Source: Candidatus Pelagibacter communis (GTDB lineage Bacteria > Pseudomonadota > Alphaproteobacteria > Pelagibacterales > Pelagibacteraceae). Taken from it: a DNA stretch of 64,000 nt. Of this stretch, positions 53,833 to 64,000 are shown piece after piece. The first letter of the stretch is position 1. The number at the start of each line of letters is the position of its first letter. A program made the position numbers and the translations under genes. The notes beneath the pieces were generated by a model. The model saw nothing but the letters and a program-made list of their open reading frames with translations, did not search any database and was not told the DNA's origin. Location of the stretch: NCBI GenBank assembly GCA_001179885.1, contig CVSD01000016.1, forward strand, positions 16,893 to 80,892. The letters run 5' to 3'.

Positions 53833-56234
53833 AAATCACATTTGATTGGCTTCAAGATCATTTAAAGACTAATTTTAAAGAAAAACATCTTTTAGAACAA
53901 CTTACTAATGTAGGATTAGAAGTTGAAAGTGTAGAAAGTCTCTCTGCTGAGAATCAATTATTTAAAGTAGCAAAAATCATTAAAACTGAAAAACACCCAA
54001 ATGCAGATCGACTTAAAGTTTGTGATGTAAATATTGGAGAGAAAGAGTTAAAAAAAGTTGTGTGTGGGGCTGCTAATGCAAAAGAGGGACTAATTACTAT
54101 ATACGCGCCTCCAGGTGCAACCATTCCTAAAACTAAAACAAAATTAGTGATAGCTAAAATAAGAGGGGTCACCTCTTATGGAATGCTCTGTTCAGAGTCA
54201 GAATTAAATTTATCTAATGAAAGCGAGGGGATAACTGAATTATCAACTAAATATGAAAAAAGCATTGGTAAGAGTTTTTTTTCAAAATCAAAATCTAATC
54301 TTATTGATTTATCAATAACACCTAACAGACCAGACTGTCTTGGTGTTAGAGGAATAGCTAGAGATCTTGCTGCTTCAGGTTTCGGAAAATTGTTAGAATT
54401 AAAAGAAAAAAAAATTAAATCAAAAACAAAACAAAATTTAAAAATTAAAATTAATAAAGAAAAAGATCAAGGATGTACTGCTTTTGGAAGCTGTTTAATT
54501 ACAAATGTAAAAAATACAGAAAGCCCCCAATGGCTTAAAGATAAATTAATTTCAGTTGGTCAAAAACCAATCTCAGCGATAGTTGATATTACAAATTATG
54601 TTATGCTTGATATAAATCGCCCATTACATGCATATGATGCTGATAAGATTGAAAAAGGTATAATTGTTCGAAATTCAAATTCTGGAGAAGAATTTACTGC
54701 ACTAGATAATAAAAATTATAAATTAGAAAAAGGCATGTGTGTGATAAGTGATAAAAAAGGAGTTTTAGGATTAGGTGGAATTATTGGAGGAACTAGATCA
54801 GGAACAGAATTAGATACTAAAAATATATTGTTAGAGTCGGCTTATTTTGAACCAAGATCAATAAGAAATACAGCAAAAAAATTAAATCTTGATACTGATG
54901 CAAAGTTTAGATTTGAAAGAGGTATTGACCCATTATCTATTGAAGCTGGTTTAAATAAAGCGGCATTATTGATTAAAGAAATTTGTGGTGGGGATATTAG
55001 CAAAATAGATATCCAAAAAATTGAAACTTATAAAAGTAAAATTGTTAAATTTGATACTAATTTATTTGAAAAAATATCTGGTTTTAAAATTTCCACCAAA
55101 AAAATGATAAAAATTTTAGAAGATCTCGGTTTTAAATGTAAAAAAGAAAAAAAATACTTGAATTTAATTATCCCATCTTGGAGACCTGATATATCGCAAG
55201 AAATAGATATTGTTGAGGAATTAGTAAGGATAAGTGGTTTTGATAAGATAAAAATTATTGCCCCAATTAAAGAAAGAACCAAATCTACTTTAAATCAAAA
55301 ACAAAAATTGTTTCATTTTTTACAAAGAGCTATTGCTTCAAAAGGTTATTTAGAGGTTATAACTTGGTCTTTTACAGACGGAAATTATAATGATCATTTT
55401 AAACAAACAAAAAAAGAAATTAAAATCATAAATCCTATAAGTTCTGAATTAGGAGTTTTGAGGAATTCAATATTTTCAAATTTAATTATGTATATTAGTA
55501 AAAATTTAGATAGAGGTTTTAAAGATTTATCAATTTTTGAGATAGGTCCTGTTTTTACTGGTTCTAGTCCAGGTGAACAAATAACAGTTGTATGTGGTCT
55601 ATCAGCAGGTAAAAAATCTAGGCTATCTTGGATCGACAAAGAGAGAAATATAGATGTATTTGATGTTAAAAGAGATGTGGTACAAACTCTTATCGAAGCA
55701 GGATATAATTCTGATAAATTTTTAATAGATGACAAAACACCAAATTATTATCATCCAGGAAAATCTGGCAGAATTTTCTTAAACAAAGACAAAGATAAAG
55801 TTGCAGCATATTTTGGTGAAATTCATCCTAATATCTTAAAAAAGATAGATATAAAAACAGATAATTTAATAGGGTTTGAAATTTTTCTTGAACACTTAAA
55901 GCTTCCAAAAAAAACGTTGAATGATCAGAAGTCAAAATTTACTACATCAGGTTTCCAAAAATCAGAGAGAGACTTTGCATTTGTAGTTAATAAAGATGTA
56001 AAAGCACAAGATTTGATAAACGCTATTTCTAGTGTTGATCAAAAATTAATAAGTAATATCAAAGTTTTTGATGTCTATGAAGGTGAAAATATTCCTAATA
56101 ATCAAAAGTCGATAGCAATTAGTGTGACTATTCAGTCATCAGAAAAAACTTTAAATGATAATGACTTAGAAAAAATTAATAATTCAATTATAGCAACAGT
56201 AGAAAATAAAACTGGTGCTAAAATTAGATCCTAG
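53829..56234 (+). CDS. pheT: phenylalanyl-tRNA synthetase beta subunit
   Basis: PheT carries tRNA recognition and editing. The 801 residues hold the N-terminal OB tRNA-binding domain ([25 protein letters not shown]), the B3/B4 editing domain ([16 protein letters not shown]), B5 and the core, and the C-terminal ferredoxin-fold anticodon-binding domain ([13 protein letters not shown]). It overlaps pheS and is followed by lepA after eight bases. Confidence 0.96.
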   Translation: MKITFDWLQDHLKTNFKEKHLLEQLTNVGLEVESVESLSAENQLFKVAKIIKTEKHPNADRLKVCDVNIGEKELKKVVCGAANAKEGLITIYAPPGATIPKTKTKLVIAKIRGVTSYGMLCSESELNLSNESEGITELSTKYEKSIGKSFFSKSKSNLIDLSITPNRPDCLGVRGIARDLAASGFGKLLELKEKKIKSKTKQNLKIKINKEKDQGCTAFGSCLITNVKNTESPQWLKDKLISVGQKPISAIVDITNYVMLDINRPLHAYDADKIEKGIIVRNSNSGEEFTALDNKNYKLEKGMCVISDKKGVLGLGGIIGGTRSGTELDTKNILLESAYFEPRSIRNTAKKLNLDTDAKFRFERGIDPLSIEAGLNKAALLIKEICGGDISKIDIQKIETYKSKIVKFDTNLFEKISGFKISTKKMIKILEDLGFKCKKEKKYLNLIIPSWRPDISQEIDIVEELVRISGFDKIKIIAPIKERTKSTLNQKQKLFHFLQRAIASKGYLEVITWSFTDGNYNDHFKQTKKEIKIINPISSELGVLRNSIFSNLIMYISKNLDRGFKDLSIFEIGPVFTGSSPGEQITVVCGLSAGKKSRLSWIDKERNIDVFDVKRDVVQTLIEAGYNSDKFLIDDKTPNYYHPGKSGRIFLNKDKDKVAAYFGEIHPNILKKIDIKTDNLIGFEIFLEHLKLPKKTLNDQKSKFTTSGFQKSERDFAFVVNKDVKAQDLINAISSVDQKLISNIKVFDVYEGENIPNNQKSIAISVTIQSSEKTLNDNDLEKINNSIIATVENKTGAKIRS

Positions 56235-56242
56235 TAATTAAA

Positions 56243-58045
56243 ATGAGCGCTATTGATAATATAAGAAATTTTGCAATTATTGCTCACATTGATCATGGTA
56301 AATCCACAATAGCTGATAGAATAATTCATAAGTGTGGAGGGTTAACCGAAAGAGAAATGAAAGCTCAAGTTCTAGATTCAATGGATATTGAGAGAGAAAG
56401 AGGCATAACCATTAAAGCTCAGACAGTAAAATTAAATTATAAAGCAAAAAATGGGAATGATTACATTTTAAATATCATTGATACACCAGGTCATGTAGAT
56501 TTTAGTTATGAGGTAAGTAGATCGTTATATGCTTGTGAAGGATCTATATTGATTGTCGATAGCACTCAAGGTGTAGAGGCTCAAACATTGGCTAACGTTT
56601 ATCAAGCTTTAGATATAAACCATGAAATAATTCCTGTTTTAAATAAAATTGATCTTCCTGCTTCAGATTTAGACAGAACTAAAAAACAGATAGAAGATGT
56701 AATAGGTATTGATACAGAAAATGCAGTTCCATGCTCTGGAAAAACTGGCGAAGGTATAGAGGAAATTTTAGAACAAATTATAAACCAACTTCCTGGACCT
56801 TCGGGAGATGTTGATCAAGATTTGAAATGTTTATTAGTTGATAGTTGGTATGATACTTATCTTGGTGTTGTAATATTGGTAAGGATAATAAATGGTAAAA
56901 TTAAGAAAAATATGAAAATTAAAATGCTTTCATCAAATCAAGATTATTTTGTTGAAAAGGTAGGAGTATTTACTCCAAAAGCAAAAGATATTGATGAGCT
57001 AAATTCTGGTGAGATAGGCTTTATTACCACAGGAATAAAAGTTCTTTCTGAAACAAAAGTTGGTGATACAATTTGTGATGCATCTAAATCTCCAGTAGAT
57101 CCATTACCAGGCTTTAAACCAAGTAAACCAGTAGTCTTTTGTGGACTATTTCCAGTGGATAGTTCAGAGTATCAAAAACTTAAAGATGGTTTAGCAAAAC
57201 TAAAATTAAATGATGCTAGTTTTTCTTTTGAACCAGAGTCATCTTCTGCTCTTGGCTTGGGTTTTAGATGTGGATTTTTAGGACTTCTTCATTTAGAAAT
57301 TATTACTGAGCGATTAGAAAGAGAATTTGATGTTAATTTATTGACAACGACTCCTGGGGTTGTTTACAAAATTAATTTAAATAGTGGTGATATAATTGAT
57401 TTACAAAATCCATCAAGTCTTCCTGATCCAACTTTAATCAAATTTATTGAAGAACCATGGATTAAAGCAACTATTATTACTCCAGATCAATATTTAGGGT
57501 CAATTATAAAGCTTTGCCAGGATAAAAGGGGTGTTCAAACAGATTTGAGTTATTCAGGTAACAGGGCTGTTTTAAGTTATGAGCTACCATTAAATGAGGT
57601 TGTTTTCGATTTTAATGACAGAATAAAATCTATGACAAGTGGATACGCAAGTTTTGATTATGAGATATTAGAACACAGAGAAGGAGATTTGGTAAAGTTA
57701 AGTATATTGGTTAATGGCGAAACAGTAGATGCATTAGCAATAATGATTCATAAGGATTTTGCTCAAAAGACTGGTAGAGAAGTGTGCGAAAAATTAAAAG
57801 ATTTAATTCCAAGACATAATTTTATGATTCCAATTCAAGCAGCTATTGGTGGAAAGATTATTGCCAGGGAGACTATTAAAGGTTTTAAAAAAGATGTTTT
57901 AACAAAAATTCATGGCGGTGGTGCAACAGATAGAAAGCGAAAATTATTAGAAAAACAGAAGAAAGGAAAAATAAAATCCAAGCAGTTTGGAAAAGTTGAG
58001 ATTCCACAAGAAGCGTTTATTGGAGTATTAAAAATTGATAAATAA
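56243..58045 (+). CDS. lepA: elongation factor 4 (back-translocating GTPase LepA)
   Basis: LepA is a ribosomal GTPase that remodels stalled elongation complexes. The 600 residues have [29 protein letters not shown] and the C-terminal domain specific to LepA ([21 protein letters not shown]). Length is normal. It ends the plus-strand translation run; the glycan cluster begins on the other strand 12 bases later. Confidence 0.97.
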   Translation: MSAIDNIRNFAIIAHIDHGKSTIADRIIHKCGGLTEREMKAQVLDSMDIERERGITIKAQTVKLNYKAKNGNDYILNIIDTPGHVDFSYEVSRSLYACEGSILIVDSTQGVEAQTLANVYQALDINHEIIPVLNKIDLPASDLDRTKKQIEDVIGIDTENAVPCSGKTGEGIEEILEQIINQLPGPSGDVDQDLKCLLVDSWYDTYLGVVILVRIINGKIKKNMKIKMLSSNQDYFVEKVGVFTPKAKDIDELNSGEIGFITTGIKVLSETKVGDTICDASKSPVDPLPGFKPSKPVVFCGLFPVDSSEYQKLKDGLAKLKLNDASFSFEPESSSALGLGFRCGFLGLLHLEIITERLEREFDVNLLTTTPGVVYKINLNSGDIIDLQNPSSLPDPTLIKFIEEPWIKATIITPDQYLGSIIKLCQDKRGVQTDLSYSGNRAVLSYELPLNEVVFDFNDRIKSMTSGYASFDYEILEHREGDLVKLSILVNGETVDALAIMIHKDFAQKTGREVCEKLKDLIPRHNFMIPIQAAIGGKIIARETIKGFKKDVLTKIHGGGATDRKRKLLEKQKKGKIKSKQFGKVEIPQEAFIGVLKIDK

Positions 58046-58057
58046 AATTAATCTATT

Positions 58058-58879
58058 TTAATTTTTTATTTTATTATCAATTTCAAATAATAACTTATAA
58101 GTTTTATAAAATAATAAAATTTCGTTAACTTTATTTTTCTTATAAAATTTTTCTAAAAGTATTTTAACAGTCTTACGATTTTTCTTTTTATAACCATCAT
58201 AGATTTCTTTTTTTGTTTTATTAAATATAAATATTTTTTTTGTCCTTTTTTTTAGGAAATTTGAAAAGTTGATAAAAATTTTTAAATTATGAAAAAAAAA
58301 TTCTATTTTCAAATCTTCTAAAATTTTATTTAAATCTTTTTCTCTTGAAAATTTTAAAATATTAAATTTTTTGGGATATCCAAAATATTTTACGATTAAA
58401 GCTAATGGATGAGGCAACCAATCAAAAAAGGGTTTTCTATAGCTATTGATGATCTCATTTTTTCCATAAATCATCTCAATTTTTTTTGATTTTTTATAAC
58501 TATTCTTTAGAATTTTAAATTTTTCAAAATTTAAGACATCATTGTGATGTATCATAATTTTTTTTTTATAATTTCTAGTTAAACTATATAATTTTTTTAA
58601 TTCATCTAAATTTTCAACTAAAGGCTTTTCAACAATGATATGTTTTTGGTTTTTAATAGCTAGGTTTAGATATTTAAAATGTGAAGATACAGGTGAAGTA
58701 ATAATAATTAAATCATATTTATCTGTTTCAAAAAATTTTTTTATTTGTTTCTTTTTGTTAATGACATCTCTCTTTGAAAATATCTTAACAATATTATACT
58801 TATTTGTTTTCTTAATTTCTTTTTGAAAAACTCTACTCATTTTTCCTCTTCCAATTAATCCTATATTATATATTTTCAT
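58058..58879 (-). CDS. Gfo/Idh/MocA-family oxidoreductase
   Basis: The N-terminal Rossmann site (NIGLIGRGKMSRVF) and the conserved EKPLVENLDELKKL mark the Gfo/Idh/MocA family, NAD(P)-dependent sugar oxidoreductases. At 273 residues it is shorter than most (about 330-350), the C-terminal domain being reduced. It is last of four minus-strand genes that look like a deoxysugar pathway, so a ketosugar reduction is likely. It is extremely rich in Lys, Ile, Asn and Phe. Confidence 0.8.
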   Translation of the reverse strand: MKIYNIGLIGRGKMSRVFQKEIKKTNKYNIVKIFSKRDVINKKKQIKKFFETDKYDLIIITSPVSSHFKYLNLAIKNQKHIIVEKPLVENLDELKKLYSLTRNYKKKIMIHHNDVLNFEKFKILKNSYKKSKKIEMIYGKNEIINSYRKPFFDWLPHPLALIVKYFGYPKKFNILKFSREKDLNKILEDLKIEFFFHNLKIFINFSNFLKKRTKKIFIFNKTKKEIYDGYKKKNRKTVKILLEKFYKKNKVNEILLFYKTYKLLFEIDNKIKN

Positions 58880-60120
58880 TAAATTAACCTTGGATTAGGA
58901 AAAGGAATTAAAAATTTTCCACCTTTTTTTTTAAATTTTTTGTTTTTGTTGATAATTGTTTCAGCATAATTCCAAGCGAAAATTATTAAAATATCAATTT
59001 TTGCTTTGTTTAAGTTTGATGGATTCACTATTTTTATTTTAGTACCAGGAATACATAATCCTTGCTTAAGTTTATTGTCATCAAAAATAAATTTTATATT
59101 TTTTTCGGGAATCTTAAAATAATTTAAAAAAGTCGTTGTTTTTGCAGCTGCTCCATATCCAGCAATTTTCATATTATTCTTTACACAATTTTGAATAAGA
59201 AAATTTAGTTTATGTTTGCAATTAATAATTTTTTTTTCAAATCTTTTATAGGTATTAGCTTTAAACAAATCTAATTGTTTTTTTTCTTTTAAGATTTGTT
59301 TTTTTAGACGTATGTAATTTTTAGAATTTTTATTTTTTGATGTATAAACTCTTAATGATCCACCTTGAGCGTCTGGCGTTTTAAAATTAATTACATTTAA
59401 ATTAAACTTTTTAACAAATTTTGTAATTGGATATAATGCATGATAATCTAAATGTTCATGGTAGATTGTATCAAATGTATTTTTTTTTAATACTGAAGCT
59501 CTATAGGAAATTTCAAAAATAAATAATCCATCATTTTTTAATAGATTTTGTACACCACAAAAAAAATCATTTAAATCTTCTACATGTGCACAAACATGAT
59601 TAGCAGTTATAATATCAAATTTTCCGTAATTTTTTTTTATATTTTCACTAATTTTTTTTGTAAAAAAATCATCTATTTGTGTAATACCTTTTTTTGAAGA
59701 TAATTTTTTTAAATTTTTTGCAGGATCTATTCCTAATCTAAAAAATTTTTTTTTTTCAAAGAAATTTAAAAAAGTCCCATCATTAGAGGCAATATCTAGA
59801 ATTTTAGCATTATTATTTTTAATCTTTTTTTTTATTTCATTCGCATAATTCTTAAAATGCAAAAAATTTTTTTGTGAAGTGTTTGATTTATAAAGATAAT
59901 TACTGAACATTTTTGATGGTTTAATAGAATGTGATAATTGAAGATGGCCACAGTTATTGCAATAGTTTAATTTAAGAGGATATTTTCTTAATTTTTTACT
60001 AATTTTAATTTTAGAGTATGAATTAGCTAATGGAGTATGTCCTAAATCAAAAACCTTTATTAAATATTTAGAATTACATAAACGACAAAATTTTATCGAA
60101 ACACAATCTTTTTTTTGCAC
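58879..60120 (-). CDS. deoxysugar C-methyltransferase (EvaC/TylC3-like)
   Basis: The 413 residues start with a zinc-binding domain (CRLCNSKYLIKVFDLGHTPL and YCNNCGHLQL). Then come a SAM site (ILDIASNDGTFLNFF), HVCAHVEDLNDFF, YHEHLDYHAL and a C-terminal nucleotide-binding-like part (KIAGYGAAAKTTTFLNYF). This three-part layout is that of C-methyltransferases acting on NDP-4-keto-6-deoxysugars. It starts with GTG, overlapping the cupin gene stop (TAGTG). The exact sugar carbon is unknown. Confidence 0.87.
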   Translation of the reverse strand: MQKKDCVSIKFCRLCNSKYLIKVFDLGHTPLANSYSKIKISKKLRKYPLKLNYCNNCGHLQLSHSIKPSKMFSNYLYKSNTSQKNFLHFKNYANEIKKKIKNNNAKILDIASNDGTFLNFFEKKKFFRLGIDPAKNLKKLSSKKGITQIDDFFTKKISENIKKNYGKFDIITANHVCAHVEDLNDFFCGVQNLLKNDGLFIFEISYRASVLKKNTFDTIYHEHLDYHALYPITKFVKKFNLNVINFKTPDAQGGSLRVYTSKNKNSKNYIRLKKQILKEKKQLDLFKANTYKRFEKKIINCKHKLNFLIQNCVKNNMKIAGYGAAAKTTTFLNYFKIPEKNIKFIFDDNKLKQGLCIPGTKIKIVNPSNLNKAKIDILIIFAWNYAETIINKNKKFKKKGGKFLIPFPNPRLI

Positions 60121-60545
60121 TATTTATATTTTGAGATTATTTTTTTTATTTTTGGTTCTTTATCCATATTCAATCTGACCAAATCTCTCTCGTAATCAAA
60201 CTTATCTCTTTTTCTACTACTATAAGAGAGAAAATGTGTATTTTTTAAAAAATAAGCTAAATGGTCTTGATTATATGTTGTGAAAAATAAATCTCCCTTT
60301 TTCATCACTTTATAGTTAAGCTTCGAACCTTTAGATCTATTTCTGTAAAAAAACAAAATTTCACCCTTCAATATGTAGCAAAAGTGCTCATCTTTTTTAT
60401 GATAGTGATTAGCTCTTATGGACCCTTTTTTAGAAAAAATTTCAATAGATGATGAAAAACCTTTATCTAATATTTTTAGAAGATAACCTCTTTTATCTTC
60501 AAAAACTTTTCCAGTCTTATGAACAAACTTAAATCTTTTTTTCAT
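60120..60545 (-). CDS. cupin-fold sugar isomerase/epimerase-like protein
   Basis: The 141 residues form a cupin: EDKRGYLLKI, the metal-type SIRANHYHKKDEHFCYILKGEI and GDLFFTTYNQDHLAYFL. It resembles the QdtA/FdtA ketoisomerases, WxcM C-terminal and CapF C-terminal domains rather than full RmlC. Together with the dehydratase upstream (ATGA overlap) it probably acts on a 4-keto-6-deoxy NDP-sugar. Whether it isomerises or epimerises cannot be decided from sequence. Confidence 0.72.
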   Translation of the reverse strand: MKKRFKFVHKTGKVFEDKRGYLLKILDKGFSSSIEIFSKKGSIRANHYHKKDEHFCYILKGEILFFYRNRSKGSKLNYKVMKKGDLFFTTYNQDHLAYFLKNTHFLSYSSRKRDKFDYERDLVRLNMDKEPKIKKIISKYK

Positions 60546-61507
60546 ATCTTTTTAAAAATTTTGTAATTTTTTTTATACCATTGAATTATCATAGGAAGAT
60601 CATTTATCAAATTTCTTTTTGGACTCCATCCTAGTTTTCTAATTTTTTTTGATGAAACTGAGTATCTTTTATCGTTATACAATCTATCTTTAGTAAATTT
60701 AATAAATTTTTCAGGATTTTTTTTAAAGATCTTACAAATGTATCTTGCAATATTTATATTTTTCTCAAAAAAATTGCTTCCGATATTATATGTACCTTTA
60801 TCTTTTTTCTTTACTAAAAGTATTAATGCATTAGCAAAGTCTGTTGCAGAAAGATAAAATCTTATATTTTTTCCATTTCCATGAATTGGAATCGGCTTAT
60901 TATTAATTAGATTAACAATAGATGTTGATATTAATTTTTCAGGATATTGTCTGATCCCATAAATATTGTTAGCTCTAACAATAATTATTTCTTTTTTATA
61001 AGTATATTTGTAGCTGTTAATTAATATTTCTGCAGCGGCTTTTGATGCAGAATATGGATTAGTTGGGTTTACTAATTGATTTTCATAACATGTTCCAACT
61101 ATTTTTTCACCATAAACTTCGTCAGAGCTTACATGAAGAATTTTTTTAACTTTTTTCTTAATACATTCTAAAAAAAAAGCGTGAGCACCTAGGGTATTTG
61201 TTTTTGTAAAATTTAATGGTGAAATAAATGAATTGTCTACGTGACTCTCAGCAGCAATATTAATCGCTAAATCACAATTTTCTAAAAATTTACTGTATTT
61301 ATTAGTATCTATAATATCAGATTTAATAAATTTAACTCTTTTTGATTTCAAAATCGTAGAAATAAAAGATTTATTTCCTGCATAAGTTAATTTGTCTAAA
61401 ATTATGACTTTACTTTTTGGGAAATTTTTAAAAAAAGTTTCTGAAACATGTGAGCCTATAAATCCTGCTCCCCCAGTAATAAAAATTTTTTTTAATTTGT
61501 TTTTCAT
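60542..61507 (-). CDS. NDP-glucose 4,6-dehydratase (RmlB-like)
   Basis: The 321 residues have the extended-SDR nucleotide site GGAGFIGSHVSETF, VSSDEVYGE (active-site Asp-Glu), Tyr-x3-Lys in NPYSASKAAAE and RANNIYG. This is the RmlB/4,6-dehydratase pattern, making a 4-keto-6-deoxysugar nucleotide, the first step of the cluster. No rmlA is seen beside it, so the activated sugar must come from elsewhere. It is first in the minus-strand sugar operon. Confidence 0.9.
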   Translation of the reverse strand: MKNKLKKIFITGGAGFIGSHVSETFFKNFPKSKVIILDKLTYAGNKSFISTILKSKRVKFIKSDIIDTNKYSKFLENCDLAINIAAESHVDNSFISPLNFTKTNTLGAHAFFLECIKKKVKKILHVSSDEVYGEKIVGTCYENQLVNPTNPYSASKAAAEILINSYKYTYKKEIIIVRANNIYGIRQYPEKLISTSIVNLINNKPIPIHGNGKNIRFYLSATDFANALILLVKKKDKGTYNIGSNFFEKNINIARYICKIFKKNPEKFIKFTKDRLYNDKRYSVSSKKIRKLGWSPKRNLINDLPMIIQWYKKNYKIFKKI

Positions 61508-61563
61508 TTATTGTAAAATGATATACTAAAGTAATTAAAAGCCTTTAATTTTGCAATTATAAA

Positions 61564-62382
61564 ATGAAGATATTTGATTGTTTCATGTATTTTGATGAAG
61601 ATTTATTGTTAGATTTAAGACTTAATATTCTTAATAATATTGTAGATAAATTTATAATTGTAGAGTCAAATTTAACACACACTGGTAAAATAAAAAAATT
61701 AAAGTTTAATATAAATAAGTTTGAAAAATTTAAACATAAAATAAGTTATTATCCATTAGAAAATATAGAAATTGATAAAAACTTAAAATTAAAAAAAAAT
61801 TGGTCACATCATCACTTAATAGATCAATCGATTAGAAATTCAATTTCAGAATATATTTATAGTGCTTCAGATGATGACTGGATTATAATTTCAGATATTG
61901 ATGAATTACCTAATCCAAATGTAATTAAAAATTTTGATAAAAGAAAAAAATATTCATTTTTTGAACAACAATTATTTTATTATAAATTTAATTTAAAATG
62001 TGTATCAGAACCTATTTGGTATGGCTCTCGTTTATGTATAAAAAAACATTTAAAATCTCCTCAATGGTTGAGAGATATAAAAGTAAACAATAAGAATAAT
62101 CTGTTAAAAAAAATTTTTAATAATCAACAAATAATAAAAAATGGTGGTTGGCACTTTAGTTCAGTAAAAAAGCCATCTGAGATTATTACTAAACTTAAGT
62201 CATTTGCACACAATGAATTAGTTAAAGAATACATGCTTAATGAAGAATATATAAGAAATAAAATAAATGATTGTAAGGATATTTTTGAAAGAAATGTAAA
62301 ATTAGAAAAGGTTGAATTGAACAATGATTTACCCAAATATCTAATAAGCAATAAAAATAAATATAGCGAATTTATAATTTAA
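61564..62382 (+). CDS. GT17-family glycosyltransferase
   Basis: The 272 residues begin IFDCFMYFDEDLLLDLRLNIL and include DKFIIVESNLTHTGK and WIIISDIDELPNP (a DxD-like motif), the pattern of glycosyltransferase family 17 (relatives of beta-1,4-N-acetylglucosaminyltransferase III). It probably adds a sugar to a surface glycan. It is divergent from the deoxysugar operon and is followed closely by tRNA-Ser. The base composition is even more A/T-rich than its neighbours. Confidence 0.87.
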   Translation: MKIFDCFMYFDEDLLLDLRLNILNNIVDKFIIVESNLTHTGKIKKLKFNINKFEKFKHKISYYPLENIEIDKNLKLKKNWSHHHLIDQSIRNSISEYIYSASDDDWIIISDIDELPNPNVIKNFDKRKKYSFFEQQLFYYKFNLKCVSEPIWYGSRLCIKKHLKSPQWLRDIKVNNKNNLLKKIFNNQQIIKNGGWHFSSVKKPSEIITKLKSFAHNELVKEYMLNEEYIRNKINDCKDIFERNVKLEKVELNNDLPKYLISNKNKYSEFII

Positions 62383-62400
62383 AAATTATAATAATATTTT

Positions 62401-62490
62401 GGAGAGGTGGCCGAGTGGTTGAAGGCGCACGCTTGGAAAGCGTGTAAAGAGATAACTCTTTCATGGGTTCGAATCCCATTCTCTCCGCCA
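62401..62490 (+). tRNA. tRNA-Ser (GGA anticodon)
   Basis: The 90-base gene has acceptor GGAGAGG/TCTCTCC (one G-T pair), discriminator G and encoded CCA. The anticodon stem CACGC/GCGTG holds the loop TTGGAAA, giving anticodon GGA for Ser UCC/UCU codons. A long variable arm (AAAGAGATAACTCTTTC) is typical of tRNA-Ser. It borders the glycan cluster. Confidence 0.96.
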
Positions 62491-62572
62491 TGAATAAGCT
62501 TTATTTTATGCGGTAAATTAAGTCTCAGTTCAGTTTGAAACAAATTATATAAAGAGCAATTTTTTATAAAAA

Positions 62573-62581
62573 TGGTATAAT
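62573..62581 (+). promoter_or_regulatory. extended -10 promoter of gyrB
   Basis: TGGTATAAT (62573-62581) is a perfect -10 hexamer with the extended TGn element, 24 bases before the gyrB ATG. No good -35 is at the usual distance, which fits an extended -10 promoter. gyrB promoters are often sensitive to supercoiling. Confidence 0.6.
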
Positions 62582-62601
62582 TAATTTTTCCAAAAAAATA
62601 A

Positions 62602-64000
<1,399 letters not shown>

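Overview
This window looks like the chromosome of a SAR11 bacterium (Pelagibacterales, close to Candidatus Pelagibacter). The evidence is the very low G+C, the Lys/Asn/Ile-rich proteins, almost no intergenic space, and many genes joined by a 1-nt TAATG overlap. The neighbourhoods are typically alphaproteobacterial: irr next to fabA-fabB-fabI; mutM-rpsT-dnaA-dnaN; ubiE-ubiB-coaBC-dut; argH-small lipoprotein-lysA divergent from a tlpA-like gene; coq7-dsbB. I see no insertion sequence, prophage, CRISPR array or rRNA. Both ends cut a gene: infB on the left, gyrB on the right.

Layout. 1-4.4 kb: translation and RNA decay (infB-rbfA-rpsO-pnp, with no truB in its usual place). 4.4-7.2 kb: a small membrane protein and the fabA-fabB-fabI operon. 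7.2-10.2 kb: an Irr/Fur-type regulator, then an apparently Irr-controlled operon of rubrerythrin, an Fe-S/CCG protein and a DUF3501 protein. 10.2-15.3 kb (minus strand): SH3 protein, ThiF/MoeB-like protein, dut, coaBC, ubiB, ubiE. 15.3-19.3 kb: mutM, rpsT, dnaA, dnaN. 19.3-22.8 kb (minus): acyltransferase, lysA, a 43-residue lipoprotein and argH. 22.8-28.3 kb: thioredoxin-like, HIG1-like, esterase, HNH, coq7, dsbB and DedA-like genes, tRNA-Leu, and a long-chain acyl-CoA ligase. 28.4-28.6 kb: a 25-residue polybasic microprotein with its own promoter and terminator. 28.6-34.2 kb (minus): TylF-like methyltransferase, carD, fdxA, TerB-like gene, Suv3-like helicase, thioesterase, tRNA-Arg. 34.2-41.6 kb: thiolase, pyruvate dehydrogenase E1 and E2, an EamA transporter and uppP. 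41.7-47.7 kb: gltD-gltB. 47.7-58 kb: hydrolase, glycosyltransferase, then thrS-infC-rpmI-rplT-pheS-pheT-lepA. 58-62.4 kb: a deoxysugar/surface-glycan cluster lying between lepA and tRNA-Ser. 62.6 kb to the end: gyrB.

Most of the window is core metabolism and information processing. The parts I find most interesting are: (i) the polybasic microgene at 28.4-28.6 kb; (ii) paired Irr-box-like palindromes at the irr and rubrerythrin promoters, which tie iron or haem status to fatty-acid and peroxide/Fe-S functions; (iii) a lipoyl domain fused to the N-terminus of the homodimeric pyruvate dehydrogenase E1; (iv) a perfect palindrome touching the -10 box of gltD; (v) a Lys-rich extension on CarD whose start lies inside fdxA. 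All family calls come from reading motifs and lengths. No database search was run.
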